Assembly: GCA_023265235.1 (NCBI GenBank) | Contig: JAHFUF010000164.1 | Span: 1 to 8,986, forward strand | Reading direction: 5' to 3' | DNA length: 8,986 nucleotides | Source: Blastocatellia bacterium | Lineage (GTDB): Bacteria; Acidobacteriota; Blastocatellia; Chloracidobacteriales; JADJPF01 | Shown here: piece by piece, positions 7,114-8,986 of the stretch | How the letters are laid out: the number at the start of each line of letters is the position of its first letter | Numbering within the stretch: the first letter of the stretch is position 1 | Made by a program: the position numbers and the translations under genes | Notes under the pieces: model-generated | The model's input: only the letters and a program-made list of their open reading frames with translations | What the model was told of the DNA's origin: nothing | Database searches by the model: none

Positions 7114-7144
7114 ATTATAACTTAGTTTTTGTAAATGAGACCAA
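7114..7144 (-). promoter_or_regulatory. Candidate promoter for lpdA
   Basis: On the minus strand a perfect TATAAT (7119-7114) lies 62 nt upstream of the GTG. The best -35 candidate is TTGGTC (7144-7139) with a 19-bp spacer, longer than ideal. The -10 box is half of a TATAAT-GG-ATTATA palindrome, and a TTTATAAGT motif (7100-7092) follows 13 bp downstream of it. Confidence 0.4.
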
Positions 7145-7180
7145 GCACTAAAGTAGAATGCTAGTTAAGAGTCTGTTTTA

Positions 7181-7230
7181 AAGTAAAAAAGCTTACTATC
7201 TATTGTTTTTACATTAAGATAGCAAGCTTT
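7181..7230 (-). terminator. Intrinsic terminator of the kinase gene
   Basis: Reading the minus strand, AAAGCTTGCTATCT (7230-7217) pairs with AGATAGTAAGCTTT (7201-7188) in a 14-bp stem with a 15-nt loop, followed by TTTACTTT, which with the last stem bases makes a six-U run. The only non-Watson-Crick position (7195/7223) is a G-U wobble in the minus-strand RNA but an A-C mismatch in the plus-strand RNA, so the structure is built for minus-strand transcripts. It begins 20 nt after the kinase stop. Confidence 0.8.
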
Positions 7231-7249
7231 GGGATAAATAGCTAAAAAC

Positions 7250-8986
7250 TCATTTCCCTATAGACTTTTGATATTTCTCAAAAATCTCGTCTATTGTTTC
7301 TCCATTAGCTTGACGAGCTTTGAGATAAAAGAGAGCATAACCAATGGAAAGTAATGGTGCAATTATTGCAGCTAAGAAGGTTATAGCATAAAAACCAACT
7401 GCTCCTGCTAAAACTACCATAAAAACATCCATATCAGATGGCTTATTAGTAAGTACTTTATTTCCTACCCATACCAAACTAGAGGACAAAATTAACAAAT
7501 CCATAAATATTACATTTAGAATGCTATAGATAGCCCTTTTATTTTTCTTAAGTTTTTTTACTAGAGAACTGGATCTAAAAATAGCATCATTGCCGCTTAG
7601 ATTTTCTGTAATGACAGTTACTCCATATAAAGCATTTTTAGAAGCATCTTTGTATAACCAAAAAGTATATAGTCCCAGTAATGCTATAGGGAGCATTACA
7701 ACTATAGCATTGTATGGGTCTGGAAACTGACTACTCTGGTTAAAAGCAAGATGGAAAACCATCATAATAACAATTGTTACTAGCACAGATAAAAATATTT
7801 TTGCTAGTGGCGTTATAAAAGCTTCTCGTTTTGCCTTTAATTCAGTAAACAATAATCTTAAAGATAGACTCTCATTACTTAAATTAAGTACTCTAAGCAC
7901 AGCAGGCGTTACTAGGCTACTATTTACTAAGTTAATAAATTGAAGTATTGGCACAGCTAAAAGAAGGAATCCACCAAACCCAATAAAAGGATCAAGCTTA
8001 ACTAACTTCCAGCTAGGTAGAGTTAGCCATAAAAAAGCTGCTTTTATAGTCAAAAATAAAGGCAGATAAGCCAGTGCACTCATAGACAAGAATCTAACAA
8101 AATTATTACTGTAAATAGAAATAGCTTGGCGAATTAATGAGATCTCTGTTTGAGCATTAGCTTTTAATGCTGTAGCAAAGGCGATTGCACTTTTGGGGCG
8201 ATCCATAGGGTTTTTAGCTAGAGCAGACATTACATAATTAATTACTGGTTCAGGCAGATCTTTTCTTCTTTCCTTTATTGCAGGAGGAGTCATATTAGTA
8301 TGTTTATCAATTAACTGATGAAAATCCCCAGTAAAAGGGGTTTCACCTGTTAACATTTGATAAGTCATAATACCAACACTATAAACATCAGAACTATTGT
8401 CTAATGGCTTACCATGACATTGTTCTGGTGACATATAAAGCGGAGTCCCTAATACCATTCCGCCGCGAGTAAGCCAAACAGGGACAGTCTTAGGATCAAT
8501 ATTCCCATGTGTTACTTGAGCAACAGAGTCTGAAGTAGGGTTATATTGTCTAAGTGTAGTTTCTTCACTAGATAAGCTTTTTGGTCTAACCATTGACATC
8601 AAAGAAATTTGATTAGGATCTTCTTCAATAAGCCTTAATCTTTCTAATAAAGGTAACTGTATATTTTGAAAACTATTTGGCACATCACGCAATTTAGCTA
8701 GACCAAAATCTAGGATTTTTACGTTATAGCTTCCACGTCTATTTGGTTCTAACCAAATATTATCTGGCTTTAAGTCTCTATGGATAATACCGATTTTATG
8801 TGCTTCTTCTACTGCTAAACAAATTTGTTCTACAATATCAACCACCAAGTCTAATGATAATTGGCCTTTTCTTTCAAAAGCTGGCTTAACGTATTACCAT
8901 CAAGGTATTCCATTACTAAGTAAGCTAATTTATCTGAACCAATAGAAGAAAACCCAAAATCAGTAACATTAATTATATTAGGGTGA
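7250..8986 (-). CDS. Membrane-anchored Ser/Thr protein kinase, partial at the 5' end and frameshifted
   Basis: A bacterial Hanks-type kinase whose N-terminus lies outside the window. From 8986 the first frame reads HPNIINV, DFGF, then AYLVMEYLDGNTLSQLL (hinge region). At about 8876-8879 the homology moves to another frame, continuing as ERKGQLSLDLVVDIVEQ and open to the stop at 7250 (532 codons from a TTG at 8848; numbering below uses that TTG). There: HRDLKPDN (23-30, catalytic D25), DFG (47-49), GTPLYMSPE (134-142), DVYSVG (154-159), Arg217 in MDRP. The stretch from DFG to SPE is about 95 residues, far longer than usual. From about 250 follow six or seven hydrophobic helices (about 253-276, 286-309, 346-368, 379-399, 438-461, 474-508), ending PLLSIGYALFYLKARQANGE, which resembles the membrane domain of some glycerophosphodiester phosphodiesterases. 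The Gly-loop and VAIK lysine should lie off the right edge. The 532-codon frame alone lacks the N-lobe and would not be an active kinase; unless the base is a sequence error, the gene is broken. Confidence 0.85.
8868..8880 (-). other. Frameshift site in the kinase gene
   Basis: Upstream, the frame reading ...GNTLSQLL runs into KEKANYH and a stop codon (TAG at 8853-8851). Downstream, the frame reading ERKGQLSLD has a stop (TAA) at 8896-8894 on its upstream side. Adding one base at the T4 run (A4 on the plus strand, 8876-8879) joins them into one kinase reading: SQL, Leu or Phe, then ERKGQLSLD. No canonical -1 slippery heptamer is in the correct phase. Confidence 0.8.

Noticed and set aside
8846..8848. 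TTG as the start of a 532-codon kinase gene
   Set aside because: It lies inside the kinase domain, between hinge and catalytic loop. Clear kinase sequence continues upstream to the window edge in another frame, so this is the result of a frameshift and not a true start.
8868..8880. Programmed ribosomal frameshift in the kinase
   Set aside because: No X-XXY-YYZ heptamer is in phase, I see no obvious downstream stem, and this position inside a catalytic domain is not one where such control is known. A deletion or read error is simpler.
1..8986. Defence system, prophage, insertion sequence or CRISPR array
   Set aside because: No transposase, integrase, Cas, nuclease or repeat-spacer structure was seen on either strand; all large open frames belong to metabolic, membrane or signalling families.

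Overview
This window is AT-rich bacterial chromosomal DNA (by eye in the mid-30s % GC) with compact genes, clear AAGGAGG-type ribosome binding sites and TATAAT-type -10 boxes. A membrane-anchored serine/threonine kinase, a proline-rich secretion/pilus-assembly-like protein and a family of secreted thioredoxin-like proteins together recall Acidobacteriota (perhaps an AT-rich Blastocatellia-like lineage). That assignment is inference only: no rRNA or other phylogenetic marker is present. I see no phage, plasmid, transposon, CRISPR or tRNA sequence.

Layout. (1) 1-869, minus: 5' portion of a secreted thioredoxin-fold-like protein whose gene runs off the left edge. (2) 870-1071: divergent intergenic region with a candidate promoter and a 10-bp inverted repeat around its -10 box. 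(3) 1072-4121, plus: a two-gene operon, an acyl-CoA ligase (DmdB/fatty-acyl-CoA synthetase type) followed 5 nt later by an aldehyde dehydrogenase, ending at a hairpin shared with the convergent gene. (4) 4199-5452, minus: a single-pass membrane protein with a polyproline hinge, an IPT/TIG-like domain and a PilP/GspC-like module. (5) 5651-7051, minus: dihydrolipoyl dehydrogenase, GTG start, very like the actinobacterial form. (6) 7250-8986, minus: a Ser/Thr kinase fused to a polytopic membrane domain. It is open at the right edge and interrupted by an apparent one-base deletion near 8876-8879.

How the genes may work together. Ligase and aldehyde dehydrogenase are the only pair that clearly belongs together: aldehyde to carboxylate to acyl-CoA is a simple catabolic entry route. 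Dihydrolipoyl dehydrogenase would serve 2-oxoacid dehydrogenase complexes encoded elsewhere. The three minus-strand genes from 4199 to 8986 are each separated by about 200 nt holding a plausible terminator, promoter or both, so they look like independent transcription units.

I did not find a convincing new multi-gene system. The points most worth a second look are the kinase frameshift and its unusually long activation segment, the orphan PilP/GspC-like protein, and an ATTTATAAGT-like motif seen only in two promoter regions.
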